Of a DNA stretch of 64,000 bases, positions 23,725-33,325 are shown in pieces; position 1 is the first letter of the stretch; each line of letters starts with the position of its first letter. The stretch spans positions 310,001-374,000 of the forward strand of contig JAAVTG010000620.1 in NCBI GenBank assembly GCA_011947345.1. The letters are read 5' to 3'. This DNA comes from Phytophthora quininea (taxonomy: Eukaryota > Oomycota > Peronosporomycetes > Peronosporales > Peronosporaceae). A program made the translations under genes and the position numbers. The notes under the pieces were generated by a model that was given only the letters and a program-made list of their open reading frames with translations, did not search any database and was not told the origin of the DNA.

Positions 23725-24234
23725 TCAGTTCCGCTGGTAAGGTGGCAGAGTGTCCTGCGGCCCAAAGCCGCAGCTACCGGGTGTGTAGCTCTTGATGTGC
23801 GTGGCGATCTGTGCAAGAGTGCAGCACGGGAACCAGAACGACGCGCAGTAGTCTTCACAGCAGCCACCCGAGATGTTGAACCGCTCGCGCGTAGCTTGGC
23901 GCGCTTGCCAGATCCAGACGAAGAGAACTAGCTGAGCAAAGCCAAACGTAAAGCAGAACGCCAGCAGCAGCGATATGAGCGCGCACGTGAACGTCGTCGT
24001 GCCCAGGCGTGCGGAGATTTGAGCCACCGAGATGCACGGGAACACGGTGGTCATCAGACAATTGGGCACGCAGTGCGTACAGCACCCGCAGAAGTGCGTC
24101 TCCCACTTGCCGAGTAGGATTCCTGAGGGGTCTCTGTCAGGCTTGGATTGTTCGACTTGAATCACTACAGCGATCTCTTCTGGTGCACTTGGCTTGACGA
24201 GGACATCTACGGGGATCGCATACGGGGCTTTCAT
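23725..24234 (-). CDS. PLAC8 cysteine-rich membrane protein, copy 2
   Basis: 169 residues from ATG 24234 (MKAPYAIPVDVLVKP). An ATG at 24339 would add 35 residues without similarity to the paralogues, so it is rejected. Cys block 1 is CGCCTHCVPNCLMTTVFPC, with one Cys of the copy-1 pattern replaced by Leu. The helices are TTFTCALISLLLAFCFTF and FAQLVLFVWIWQA. Block 2 is GGCCEDYCASFWFPCCTLAQ and the tail is GPQDTLPPYQRN. It is most similar to copies 1 and 3 in the helices and the WIWQAR(x)nTRERF junction. Confidence 0.85.
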   Translation of the reverse strand: MKAPYAIPVDVLVKPSAPEEIAVVIQVEQSKPDRDPSGILLGKWETHFCGCCTHCVPNCLMTTVFPCISVAQISARLGTTTFTCALISLLLAFCFTFGFAQLVLFVWIWQARQATRERFNISGGCCEDYCASFWFPCCTLAQIATHIKSYTPGSCGFGPQDTLPPYQRN

Positions 24235-24484
24235 GGTCTGGTTGCTCCTAGGACCGGCAATTCGTGAGTGCTGGAAATACAGCGGTACTGGGTGGCTGCT
24301 CTGTCGGCAGGAATAGTTTTTCAAATGCGATGAAGGCATATCAACAGCGAAGCACGCCGTATTGAAACCTTTTCTAGGGTCCCCTGTGGAGACGAACTGA
24401 ATCGTATCCGTAAGAAAGATGCATGGAAAGCGAGATCATATCATTATCGCGTTAATGCTAGCGACGTATAAGCGGCGGGTGCTT

Positions 24485-24961
24485 CTAGTCACGGTGGTAC
24501 GGGGCCAATGTGTCTTGCGGTCCGAACGCGCAGTTTCCGGGCTTGTAGCTCTTGATGTGGGTCGCCACTTGAGCCGCAGCGCAGCAGCCGCAGAAGCACG
24601 ACGCCAAGCAGTCGGTGAAGCAACCGCCGGGGATCTGGTAGCGCTCACGGGTCTGCTTGCGTGCTATCATGATCCACACTGCAACGAAGAGCGCGCCCAC
24701 GCCACCGGTGCAGAAGACCAGCAGGATGTAGAGCAGCAAGGCGGCTCCGTACGACATCATGCCGAGTCGCGCCGAGATTTGAGCGACTGTCACGCACGGG
24801 CACAGCGCCGTCATCAGACAGTTGGGCACGAAGTGTGTGCAGCAGCCGCAGAGACCCACTTCCCACTTGCCGGTCGTGAATTCCGACACAGTCTCCACAC
24901 CGGGCTTGACATCCTCGATGGCGATGGCGTAAGGTGCAGCGGGTTTGTCAGCGTCGGTCAT
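24485..24961 (-). CDS. PLAC8 cysteine-rich membrane protein, copy 3
   Basis: 158 residues from ATG 24961 (MTDADKPAAPYAIAIEDV). First block GLCGCCTHFVPNCLMTALCP; helices YGAALLLYILLVFCTGGVGA and LFVAVWIMIARK; second block GGCFTDCLASCFCGCCAAAQ; tail GPQDTLAPYHRD, where the usual LPPY is LAPY. Intact, with no frame change. It sits 250 bases upstream of copy 2 on the same strand. Confidence 0.85.
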   Translation of the reverse strand: MTDADKPAAPYAIAIEDVKPGVETVSEFTTGKWEVGLCGCCTHFVPNCLMTALCPCVTVAQISARLGMMSYGAALLLYILLVFCTGGVGALFVAVWIMIARKQTRERYQIPGGCFTDCLASCFCGCCAAAQVATHIKSYKPGNCAFGPQDTLAPYHRD

Positions 24962-25218
24962 CGTGCTTGCTGGGGAGACTGGGAGGCGGTAGTTTGGGCT
25001 TGGGCGCGAATAGCTAAACGAGAAGCAAGTTGTGGTTCCAGGCCATATCAATAGACTGGCCTGAGTCGTTGGATGGAGGCGTTATGATGCGAGCATTCGT
25101 ATTTGCAGCATCGCGGTCCTGGCCCTTCCGAGATCAGCCAAAAAGACAACCTGTGACGCTGCGTTCACGACTACACTTCTCGACGGAACTGTGCTGCGCC
25201 TTCGATGCTTGGTACTGC

Positions 25219-25635
25219 TTAGAATCCGCGTTGGAATGCAGGAAGAGTATCCCGCGGCGCAAATTCACAGCTGCCAGGGGTGTAGCTCTTGACGTGGGTA
25301 GCCATTTGCGCCGATGCGCAGCACACGCAGCAACACGCGGCAACAGTAGTCTCCACACGCGCTGCCGTCGATTTGGATGCGGTCGCGAACCTCGCCGCGA
25401 GCTCGCATGACCCACAAGGCTGCGAGCAAGTAGTCGATGCCGGCGAGGCTGCTGACAACGAGCACCAAAGTGAAGAGCAGCACCGTGGACTCGAAGTGAC
25501 TGATGTCCAGGCGACTAGTGATCTGCGCAAACGCCACGCAGGGGCAGTAGTGGACCATGCAGCAGTTAGGGACGATGTTCTTGGTGCACCAAAGTCGACG
25601 TCCCATTTGCCGATGGTGATGCTGGCGTCTTCCAT
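25219..25635 (-). pseudogene. PLAC8 copy 4, frame-disrupted
   Basis: The reading starts at ATG 25635 (MEDASITIGKWDVDF), shifts frame after DF (one missing T restores WCTKNIVPNCCMV), runs through ISHFESTVLLFTLVLVV, and shifts back near 25330 to CCCVCCASAQMATHVKSY and DTLPAFQRGF. The second shift needs an insertion of one base or loss of two, so it is not a simple homopolymer event. Upstream, the frame is open and reads SHAIQ directly before the Met, matching PYAIQ of other copies, but without an ATG. The original start has thus been lost or moved. Closest to copy 5. Either a decaying gene or two sequence errors. Confidence 0.6.
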
Positions 25636-25857
25636 TTGGATGGCATGTGATCTTGGACTTGGTTGGGTAGTTTACAAGTAAGCAGATCGTAGTTTGTCGA
25701 TTTCCTTGTTCCTACCTCGTTCCCCACGCCCGCTAGGTACATCGACGAAAGCTCCACATCCGAGAGGTGGCTGTGGGGGTTCATTCGTACTCAATTGATT
25801 TCAATCAGAATATGCATCGCTTCGTCAAAGTCTGTTCGGTGTTGCCTACTGTCCGTC

Positions 25858-26319
25858 TCAGTTGTATGCCGGCAGCGTGTCAGGCGCGCTGAACTCGCAG
25901 CTTCCGGGCTTGTAGCTCTTGACGTGGGTTGCCATCTGCGCGAGAGTGCAACACATGCAGCAGCACGAGAGGCAGTAGTCGTCGCACGTACCTCCGCTGA
26001 TGTGGAAGCGTTCGCGGACCTTGCCGCGGACTTGCATGACCCAGATGACCAGGACCAGGTAGCCGAGGCCGGCGAACCAGCTCACGGCGAGCAGCAACGT
26101 GAAGAGCAGCACCGTGGAGCTGTAGTTGCCGATGCCCATGCGGGCCGTGATCTGCCCGAACGTCACGCAAGGGCAGAAGTAGACCATGCAGCAGTTGGGC
26201 ACGACGTCCTGGAAGCAGCTGCAGAAGCCGGCGCCCCACTTGCCGGAGGTGATGCCCGCCGGGTCGGAGCCCTTGGTGGGGTCCTCCACTTGGATCGCGT
26301 ACGGCTGCTCGTCGGCCAT
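25858..26319 (-). CDS. PLAC8 cysteine-rich membrane protein, copy 5
   Basis: An intact 153-residue protein from ATG 26319, the shortest intact member. N-terminus MADEQPYAIQVEDP; block 1 GFCSCFQDVVPNCCMVYFCP; helices SSTVLLFTLLLAVSWFAG and LGYLVLVIWVMQV; block 2 GGTCDDYCLSCCCMCCTLAQ, richer in Cys than its neighbours; C-terminus SAPDTLPAYN. It serves as the intact reference for damaged copy 4, with which it shares STVLLFTL. Confidence 0.85.
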   Translation of the reverse strand: MADEQPYAIQVEDPTKGSDPAGITSGKWGAGFCSCFQDVVPNCCMVYFCPCVTFGQITARMGIGNYSSTVLLFTLLLAVSWFAGLGYLVLVIWVMQVRGKVRERFHISGGTCDDYCLSCCCMCCTLAQMATHVKSYKPGSCEFSAPDTLPAYN

Positions 26320-26734
26320 GGTCGAAGGTCGTGCTCGGTGGTCTCGGTGGTGGTGGTGGTCTGCAGCAAGTTGGCGAGTGGCAGTGAAAGACCCGAGCGC
26401 GGCAAGTCACGCCTTGCACCCAGTCGCTGGGTACATGCGTCAAAGGATCGGCACATACCCCAGACAGCGCGTGCATTTGGTAAGCCTATTCTTTCAAAAC
26501 TAGACGCAATACATTCATCAAGACAAATAGATTGTCAAATCTAATTCGCCTCTCACTTGGTATACATGTTTTCGTAGTTGAAGATGAAGGAGACATACAC
26601 TTTTCAAGATCACATGGAGTGGGTGCGCACTCGCCGCCGTCGGTTCGTGTTACCAGCGACTGACGCCGCCATTAGCTTCGACGGCGGAATTTTCGCTCCT
26701 TTGCGGTGATATCCTATCTGGGTGCGAGTCGCCG
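26320..26734. other. Intergenic spacer between PLAC8 copies 5 and 6
   Basis: 415 bases holding the upstream region of copy 5 and the downstream region of copy 6. A CAC/GGT-rich tract (tggtctcggtggtggtggtggtctg near 26339-26363) lies just upstream of copy 5; similar ACC/GGT tracts precede copies 8, 11 and 13. Otherwise nothing is recognised. Confidence 0.45.
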
Positions 26735-27394
26735 CTAGTGCCGCGTGTAAGCCGGCAAGGTGTCTGCCGCTGCTGGCGGCCCAACGCTGCAGCTTCCCGG
26801 CGTGTAGCTCTTGACCTGCGTGGCGGTCTGCGCCAGCGCGCAACACGGACACCAGAAAGACGACCAGCAGTCCTCGACCACACCGCCTCGGATCCGGAAC
26901 GCGCTGCGTGCCGTGGAGCGCAGCTGCCACACGGCGGCGGCGAAAAGCGCGTAGCAGACGCCGCTCAGGACGAGGTAGATGTACCACGTGCTGTCCTTGC
27001 CCCAGTGGTGATACTTGTACTTGATGTAGCCCCAGATGGCCGAGTCGCTCGTGACGATGACCGCCACCTGGTTGATGAACAGCGCCAGCATCACGTACTG
27101 CCCCACCACGACGAGAGCAGTCGGGACCAGCGCGAGCCAGTACGGGGGCACTCGGAACCGGTTCGACATCTTCTCCATCATCTCGAGCTTCGACGCCGTC
27201 TGCGCGATCGAGACGCACGGGAGGACCGTGACCATGGCGCAGTTGGGGACGAGGTGCGTGAAGCACCCGAACAAGCCCACCTCCCAGGTGCCCGGCGGAG
27301 CGGTTTGGTTGTTGTTGCGGTCGTCGACATGCTCACTGTAAACGGCCGCAATCGGCTCGGCCGACCGATTCGATTTGACGTTGTACTCTTCCAT
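26735..27394 (-). CDS. PLAC8 cysteine-rich membrane protein, copy 6 (long loop)
   Basis: 219 residues from ATG 27394. Block 1 is GLFGCFTHLVPNCAMVTVLP. The region between the Cys blocks is enlarged: an extra helix (PPYWLALVPTALVVVGQYVM) and a hydrophilic loop with KYKYHHWGKDSTW before the helix YIYLVLSGVCYALFAAAVWQ. Block 2 is VVEDCWSSFWCPCCALAQ and the tail GPPAAADTLPAYTRH. It is the most divergent intact copy on this strand and may have a third membrane segment. Confidence 0.85.
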   Translation of the reverse strand: MEEYNVKSNRSAEPIAAVYSEHVDDRNNNQTAPPGTWEVGLFGCFTHLVPNCAMVTVLPCVSIAQTASKLEMMEKMSNRFRVPPYWLALVPTALVVVGQYVMLALFINQVAVIVTSDSAIWGYIKYKYHHWGKDSTWYIYLVLSGVCYALFAAAVWQLRSTARSAFRIRGGVVEDCWSSFWCPCCALAQTATQVKSYTPGSCSVGPPAAADTLPAYTRH

Positions 27395-27742
27395 GGCAAT
27401 GTCGGAGGTGCACGGCGCATTCGTAAATGGCGCGGCGAAGTCGTGGTAAGGCCCAGCGACTAATAGTGGTGGGCTTAGAAGCCACCATGACTTGATGATG
27501 AAATGCTGGCTGCAGTAAATTCAATACCGCGCCCATGATGCACGGTACTAGCACCTACCGTTTGACCCTGCTTCCCACTTGGGAGCGACGAGTTTCATCG
27601 CAATGAACAATCATCCTGTTGTTCCTTTCTAGCATCAGACAAGACTCCGCGCAAGTATATTTCTTCATGACCTGGTCCGGGCATGCTGCTTCGTGTCTTA
27701 TCTGACTGAGCAGCCCGAGAAGGTCATTTTCGCTTTGCAACG
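27395..27742. promoter_or_regulatory. Divergent promoter region of PLAC8 copies 6 and 7
   Basis: 348 bases between head-to-head copies 6 (minus) and 7 (plus). No ORF of note. The stretch before 27743 contains gcttcgtgtcttatctgactg and cattttcgctttgc, which resemble an initiator/flanking element but are not a clear match. Confidence 0.4.
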
Positions 27743-28445
27743 ATGGCAGACTTTCAAAAACCTTCGCAGTGCGCGGCGGCTTACCAGACAGTGTTCGCCA
27801 CACCCGTCGAGGCGGTCGTGTATGTCGAGGATGTGTCGCCAGGGAGAAACCAGCTTCGACAGCCGTCGACAACTGAGCAAGGAATCATGATCGGCGCGTG
27901 GTCCACCGACTTCTGGGGCTGCTGCGATGCCATGGTGCCCAACTGCCTGATGGTGACATTTTGCCCGTGTGTTTCACTGGCCCAGATCTCGGAACGCTTG
28001 AACGTCGCTCCGTACAGATGTGTGCTGGCGTTTTTCCTCGTCGTGATCCTTGCGGAGATTTTCACAGCGTTATCGTCCTCTTCAAGCAGCTCTGAAGCGA
28101 CCTGGTACCGTGCTACATCCACTGAGGAGTCCGATCCCAACTACGAGGAAGACGACGAAAAGACGAAGACTCGCATTCGCTCGCGAATTGGATCCACATC
28201 ATCCTGCGGGTCGTCGTCATCGCATACGTGTGGCACCTTCGGCAGACCACGCGCCGCATGTTCAAGATCCCTGGGGAGCCTGTGGAGACTGCTGGGCGTC
28301 GTTCTGCTGCTCGTGCTGCACGATGGCGCAGATCGCCACACACATCAAGAGCTACCAGCCAGGGGCCTGCAGCTTCGGCCCGCCCAACGTGCTACCGTCG
28401 TATCCGGCGCCGCAGACCCCTCAGACTCCTCAGACACCGTCGTAA
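27743..28445 (+). CDS. PLAC8 copy 7, two single-base frame changes
   Basis: ATG 27743 starts MADFQKPSQCAAAYQ; block 1 is FWGCCDAMVPNCLMVTFCP, then the helix YRCVLAFFLVVILAEIFTAL and an acidic/Ser-rich loop (SSSSSSSE; NYEEDDEKTKTR). The frame moves by one base near 28185 to WIHIILRVVVIAYVWHLRQ and again at the G4 run near 28275, after which GACGDCWASFCCSCCTMAQI and the stop at 28445 follow. Both moves fit one missing base. The tail is proline-rich (NVLPSYPAP with repeated PQTPQT). Its 3' half is duplicated in inverted orientation as copy 12, and a diverged full paralogue is copy 15. Confidence 0.75.
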
Positions 28446-28860
28446 TTCGAGCGCACACGAGCTAAGCTCTTGAGCAAATTGCATATTCGATACACATGCA
28501 TGTGAAAGCCTTCCCGAAACCGAATAGAAACAGCAACATTATTGTCACCGCCTTCTCTTGAAGCTTCTTCCTCGTGCTGGAGCTCTAAAATACAGCCTCG
28601 AACGCAGTGGCGTGGACTTCGGTGGTGCCATCGCGTGCTATACCAACCGGAAACATCTTGTTGCTCGCTGGTAATGGTAACCAACACACCTGGCATTGTG
28701 TTTCACCTCAGTCGCAGTTCATTCCGACGAACAGCAAACCGCGTCTGGTGATGCCATACCGTGTGGAATTCCGCCACCGGCCGGACGACACAGAGGGTCT
28801 TTGGAGCCTCGGTGCGATATAGACAGCAACGAACCCCCCCTCGACGAGCTGATCAAGAGC

Positions 28861-28882
28861 TCTCTCACTTTCCAACTTCTCC
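28861..28882 (+). promoter_or_regulatory. Candidate core promoter of PLAC8 copy 8
   Basis: TCTCTCACTTTCCAACTTCT fits the oomycete initiator/flanking pattern about 85-105 bases before ATG 28967. The same element precedes copy 13 (35123-35144) and copy 11 (34068-34089, minus). It is followed by a 50-base ACC-rich tract up to the ATG. Confidence 0.5.
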
Positions 28883-28966
28883 ACGGCGATTCAAGTCCGC
28901 CGTACCAAGTCGACCAACCGACCACCACCGTCGACCCTCGACCCCCACCGACCACCACCGACCACA

Positions 28967-29619
28967 ATGGCCCAACCGCACGTGCTCACCTCCGATACCC
29001 CGTCCAAGCACGTCGACGTGCCGTACGCCGTGCAAGCTGAGAGCGGGGCGTACCAGCCCGGCAAGCCGGCCGACCTCGAGATGGACGACGGCTTCACGCG
29101 CGGCCAGTGGTCGGCTTCTGGGACTGCTTCACGGACCTGATGCCCAACTGCTTCATGGTCACGTGCTGCTCGTGCGTCTCGATGGCGCAGATCTCGGATC
29201 GCCTGGGCGTCGCCACCTTCTCGAGGGCGCTGCTGGCCTGCTTCCTGGTGGTGGTGGCCGAGTTCGTGCTGAGCGGCCTCGCGTCTAGCGCCGGCTCGAG
29301 CAGCGTCACGGTCGAGTCGAGCACCACCGCCAACGGGTCACGACGTACAACGCGTCGACGAGCGACGGCGGCGCGGCGGTGCTCGTGTACCGCGCCATCA
29401 TGGTGCTGGTGCGCGTCGTCTTCGCGCTCTTTATTTGCCACCTGCGCATCAAGACCCGCGAGCGGTTCGAGATCCCGGGCAACCCGCGCATGGACTTTTG
29501 GCGTCGCTGTGCTGCTCGTGCTGCGCGCTGGCGCAGATGGCGACCCACGTCAAGAGCTACACCCCGGCAGCTGCGACTTCCGGCCGGTGGCGGACACGCT
29601 GCCCCCGTACTCGTCGTAG
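28967..29619 (+). pseudogene. PLAC8 copy 8 (family A), frame-disrupted
   Basis: Begins MAQPHVLTSDTPSKHVDVPY and should match copies 11 and 13. A 4-base deletion at 29110 (GGTCGG against GGGCTGTCGG in the others) breaks the frame before the first Cys block. Further one-base changes occur near 29336, in the T run 29496-29499 (T4 here, T5 in copy 11) and at C4 29572-29575. It keeps the full C5 at 29602-29606 needed for DTLPPYSS. Its block 1 (DCFTDLMPNCFMVTCCSCVS) and a Ser/Thr-rich loop (SSAGSSSVTVESSTT) define family A. The 4-base loss is hard to blame on homopolymer error, so this copy may be truly inactive. Confidence 0.6.
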
Positions 29620-29758
29620 AGGAGTTTGGAGCGTGTATCTCGATAGTGCGACCACCGTAGACAGTTTTCAACTTCGAGTGGTGGTGTGATGTAAAGTTCA
29701 ATTCAGTGGTGTTATGTTTGTGTGTGTGTGTGACGGTGCTCTGCTGTTCTGTTCAGGT

Positions 29759-30427
29759 TTATTGCCCGGCGTAGGCGGGTAATGTATCTGTCGGCGCGCC
29801 AAAGTCGCAGCTACCAGGCGTGTAGCTGCCAACGTGAGTAGCGATCTGGGCGATGGCGCAGCACGAGCAAAAGACCGAAGCGAGGCAATCGCAGCAGCAG
29901 CTCCCTGGGATCCCGTAGCGGGTGCGTGTCTGGGTTCGGAGCTGCCACACGATAACCACCAACACAATGCCCACAAAAGATGAAATGACGCTGAATGCAG
30001 TGATCGTTGGGGATTGCTTCTGGATGGACACCGTGCTTTGGATTACTGTTGGGTTGCCGTCGCTGTTCGTTGACAGTATGTAAGTGGGCTCCTCGACTGT
30101 GGTGGAGCTGGAGCTCACACCCGCCGCGATACCGCTCGAAATGATCCCGACGCAAACAAGCAGCGACAGCACGAGGAGAGCTCGGAAGTACGTGGCGATG
30201 TCGAGCTTTGCGACGATCTGCGCCATCGAAACGCAGGGGCAAAACGTGACCATGCAGCAGTTTGGGACGCAGTGCGTGAAGCAGCCAAAGAACCCGGCGC
30301 TCCACTTGCCCATGGGGATGTTGCTTGTAGCTTGAGCGGAGGCGGTCTCAGCAATCTCGACGACGGTGGCAGGTTGGGTGGCGTCCGCTTTGGGCTTGAC
30401 ACTAACCTGGGTCGTGTGCTTCGTCAT
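29759..30427 (-). CDS. PLAC8 cysteine-rich membrane protein, copy 9
   Basis: An intact 222-residue protein from ATG 30427 (MTKHTTQVSVKPKADATQPA). Block 1 GFFGCFTHCVPNCCMVTFCP; helix YFRALLVLSLLVCVGIISSG; a Ser/Thr/Asn-rich loop (SSSSTTVEEPTYILSTNSDG); helix AFSVISSFVGIVLVVIVWQL; block 2 GSCCCDCLASVFCSCCAIAQ; tail DTLPAYAGQ. From Met-Gly-Lys-Trp onwards it is nearly identical to copy 10. It is convergent with copy 8 (140 bases between stops); a short GT microsatellite lies at about 29718-29732. Confidence 0.85.
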   Translation of the reverse strand: MTKHTTQVSVKPKADATQPATVVEIAETASAQATSNIPMGKWSAGFFGCFTHCVPNCCMVTFCPCVSMAQIVAKLDIATYFRALLVLSLLVCVGIISSGIAAGVSSSSTTVEEPTYILSTNSDGNPTVIQSTVSIQKQSPTITAFSVISSFVGIVLVVIVWQLRTQTRTRYGIPGSCCCDCLASVFCSCCAIAQIATHVGSYTPGSCDFGAPTDTLPAYAGQ

Positions 30428-30855
30428 AATGAATAGCTTGGTGCTCTGTCTTGGGAATCAACGGGCCGAATGGCGAATGCCGAGTGAGCAGCTCTCGCAT
30501 TCTCTGCAGAAACGACACGAGTGCAGCACAAATAGCCGTAGCAACGGGAGACAGTGGAGCACACCAACAATAGCGCTGAAGGCGCGGGCGGTGTCTAGTC
30601 TGTCGGTTGTGGACATCTTGGCGAGGTTTCCTCGCGGGCGAAAGAATTGCGTGCAAGCGCGCGATGTGTGCGCTCAGGTGCGCTGGGTAACTTCAACGCT
30701 TCTATTGCCAATCACCACGAAAGGCCTCGATTCATATCCACGTCGAGTTCTCTTCGGCTGCATGGGGGACTGCTCTAGATTTCTCCGCGTGGACCTTCCT
30801 GACAAGCATTGCCAAGCTCCACTTCGAAACTTCCGCCGCAAGAGCCACCGCACCA
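30428..30855. other. Intergenic spacer between PLAC8 copy 9 and ankyrin gene
   Basis: 428 bases, divergent arrangement. The forward frame is open through much of it, but the translation is Arg/Ser-rich without ankyrin repeats. The region also holds the copy 9 promoter; read on the minus strand, GCTCACTCGGCATTCGCCATTCGG contains initiator-like TCACTC and GCATTC elements. Confidence 0.4.
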
Positions 30856-32462
30856 ATGCTGACGATCGTAGAGCTCGTACTGCAGGCGCAGCCCACGTTG
30901 AAGGCCTTCGAGAGCGACTCTGGGGTCATCTGCAGCTTCCTGGGGCCAGCTCCAGGTCTTTCGCTCGCCGACGCTTGCGCCATCGGGGTTCCACGAAACT
31001 CTTAGACTGGATCTGGCGCACTGCAGGCGTCCCCAGAGGTACCGGGTGGTCACTCAACTACTTCCTGCGGTCCGACCGCTTCTACTACAACTGGCAGTTC
31101 GCCAAGGCGCTGGCTACTGCGGCAGCACGAGGAGATATCAAAACGACCGAATGGCTCAGTCATCATTTCTCTGGCTGCAAAGCAGGCGAGGAAGCAGTGG
31201 AAGCAGCAGCGGACAGTGGACAACTCCATTTCCTAAACTACCTTTGGGAGCTCAACCAGCAAGGCACAGTTAGGGTGGTATGGGGACGAAATGATATGGA
31301 TAAAGCTGCGAGAAATGGCCACTCGGAAGTCGTCCGATGGCTGTTTGAACACACTCGAGATGAAAATGCCACACGAGATTTCGACCGCGTGATCAAGACG
31401 GCTCTGTGGAGTGGAGACGTTGAGCTCGCCGAGTTCTTGGCGCCTAGAGGGAGAAACATTTTGGACTATACTTCGGATTGTCCCAACCGCAGTTTCATTG
31501 AGAGAATGCTCGCACGAGGAGATTTACAGCGGATCCAGATCGACTCGACGATGCCATCGGAAACGCGGCTCGGCTCGGAGATTTGGAATTACTGCAACGA
31601 ATTGTGCAGCATTGCACGCAAGTACAACGAGGCTGGTACCGTGCAGTGCAATGGGCTGCCAATCGCTGCGACCTCCAAATGCTGCAGTGGCTGCTGAAAC
31701 ATCCTGTGTGCCGTCGATTGTTCGTGCAAGTAATTCGAAACCGCGGCTCGTACCGATTCCTGTTGGTGCCGTGTGAGAGAGAAAACTACGAAGTGCTGCA
31801 GTACCTCTACGAGCAAGGGGCAAAAGACGACTTTGGCGAAGTCATGCTACGTGCTGTTGGAAGGGGCCAGCTCAACATGGTGAAGTGGCTACTCAAGCAT
31901 TTTTCGTACGAACATGGATGTGATGGACACTCTGTAATGGATGAAGCGGCCAAGTGCGGCCGTGTGGATATGCTCGAGTTCTTCCAAGGTTTGAATACGG
32001 CAGCGGATGGACGAACGAAGTGGTGGTTGCCTTCCGCATTTGCGATGCCTATGGCTGCGAAGAACGGACACTTGGCGGTAGTTAAATGGTTGCACGCCAA
32101 TCGGTCGGAGGAGTTCGGCGTTTGCCATGGACTACGCCGCCGAGTACGGCCACATCGAGATTCTTAAGTGGCTGCACGAAAACCGAACAGAAGGCTGCAC
32201 GGAGTATGCAATTGGGATGGCTACGCGCAATGGCCACTTACATGTTGTCGATTGGCTGCGAAACCATTATCCTCACTTTACCCCGCACACATTTGGGTTA
32301 ACGGGACACGAAGACAAGCTATTCGACATCTTGCTCTATCTTCAAATCCATTACCCGGGCATGTTCACGACAGAATTTATTCGCCAGCTTGCATGGGACG
32401 GAGACGTCGGGAAATGGCTCGTAGAAACTCATTGTGATCTCAAAGAAATACAAGAGCTCTAG
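30856..32462 (+). CDS. Ankyrin-repeat protein (frame-disrupted)
   Basis: From ATG 30856 (MLTIVELVLQAQPTLKAF) the reading moves frame near 30995 to STKLLDWIWRTAG, near 31530 to LDDAIGNAARLGDLELLQRI, and near 32125 to MDYAAEYGHIEILKWLHENR, ending at 32462. About ten degenerate ankyrin units are visible: AARNGHSEVVRWLFEH, GRGQLNMVKWLLKHF, AAKNGHLAVVKWLHAN, ATRNGHLHVVDWLRNH. These belong to the large oomycete ankyrin family whose units run GHLxVVKWL. The first two shifts have the sign of one lost base; the third does not. About 530 residues. Ankyrin arrays bind proteins; the partner is unknown. It lies alone between the arms of the inverted duplication. Confidence 0.65.
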
Positions 32463-32527
32463 TGAAGGCAAGGTGACAGTACGGAATACCGCAGCAATTT
32501 ATCTAACATCCACGTTTTATTGTGCAG

Positions 32528-33184
32528 ATGGCAATACCCGGAGGCGAAAATAAAACATCGACGTTTGACACTCCCAAGACACCTCATCGATGTGATCACT
32601 ATCAGCGTCAAACGACAGCAAACTTCCCCATGGGCAAGTGGAGCGCCGGGTTCTTTGGCTGCTTCACGCACTGCGTCCCAAACTGCTGCATGGTCACGTT
32701 TTGCCCCTGCGTTTCGATGGCGCAGATCGTCGCAAAGCTCGACATCGCCACGTACTTCCGAGCTCTCCTCGTGCTGTCGCTGCTTGTTTGCGTCGGGATC
32801 ATTTCGAGCGGTATCGCGGCGGGTGTGAGCTCCAGCTCCACCACAGTCGAGGAGCCCACTTACATACTGTCAACGAACAGCGACGGCAACCCAACAGTAA
32901 TCCAAAGCACGGTGTCCATCCAGAAGCAATCCCCAACGATCACTGCATTCAGCGTCATTTCATCTTTTGTGGGCATTGTGTTGGTGGTTATCGTGTGGCA
33001 GCTCCGAACCCAGACACGCACCCGCTACGGGATCCCAGGGAGCTGCTGCTGCGATTGCCTCGCTTCGGTCTTTTGCTCGTGCTGCGCCATCGCCCAGATC
33101 GCTACTCACGTTGGCAGCTACACGCCTGGTAGCTGCGACTTTGGCGCGCCGACAGATACATTACCCGCCTACGCCGGGCAATAA
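32528..33184 (+). CDS. PLAC8 cysteine-rich membrane protein, copy 10 (new N-terminus)
   Basis: From residue MGKWSAGFFGCF on, the protein repeats copy 9 almost residue for residue, down to DTLPAYAGQ at 33184. The 33 residues before that (MAIPGGENKTSTFDTPKTP and on) are unrelated to copy 9, because the duplication breakpoint (32627) lies inside the coding region. The upstream sequence tttattgtgcag ending at 32527 looks like a splice acceptor, so ATG 32528 may be the start of an exon, not of the gene. It has an intact frame, and 65 bases separate it from the ankyrin stop on the same strand. Confidence 0.75.
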   Translation: MAIPGGENKTSTFDTPKTPHRCDHYQRQTTANFPMGKWSAGFFGCFTHCVPNCCMVTFCPCVSMAQIVAKLDIATYFRALLVLSLLVCVGIISSGIAAGVSSSSTTVEEPTYILSTNSDGNPTVIQSTVSIQKQSPTITAFSVISSFVGIVLVVIVWQLRTQTRTRYGIPGSCCCDCLASVFCSCCAIAQIATHVGSYTPGSCDFGAPTDTLPAYAGQ

Positions 33185-33325
33185 ACCTGAACAGAACAGC
33201 AGAGCACCGTCAACACACACACACAACATAACACCACTGAATTGAACTTTACATCACACCACCACTCGCGAAGTTGAAAACTGTCTACGGTGGTCGCACT
33301 ATCGAGATACACGCTCCAAACTCCT

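Larger units (their letters stand above)
28061..30316. repeat. Left arm of 2.26 kb inverted duplication
   Basis: This block (3' half of copy 7, all of copy 8 and most of copy 9) recurs in reverse complement at 32627-34889 with a handful of substitutions and small indels. Paired positions sum to about 62,943-62,950 throughout, for example ATG 28967 with 33983. The arms are separated by 2.3 kb containing an ankyrin gene. Confidence 0.9.

Noticed and set aside
29714..29732. GT repeat near PLAC8 copies 8 and 9 as a regulatory element
   Set aside because: It is a short simple repeat between convergent stops, present in all three duplicated blocks by descent; no sign of function.
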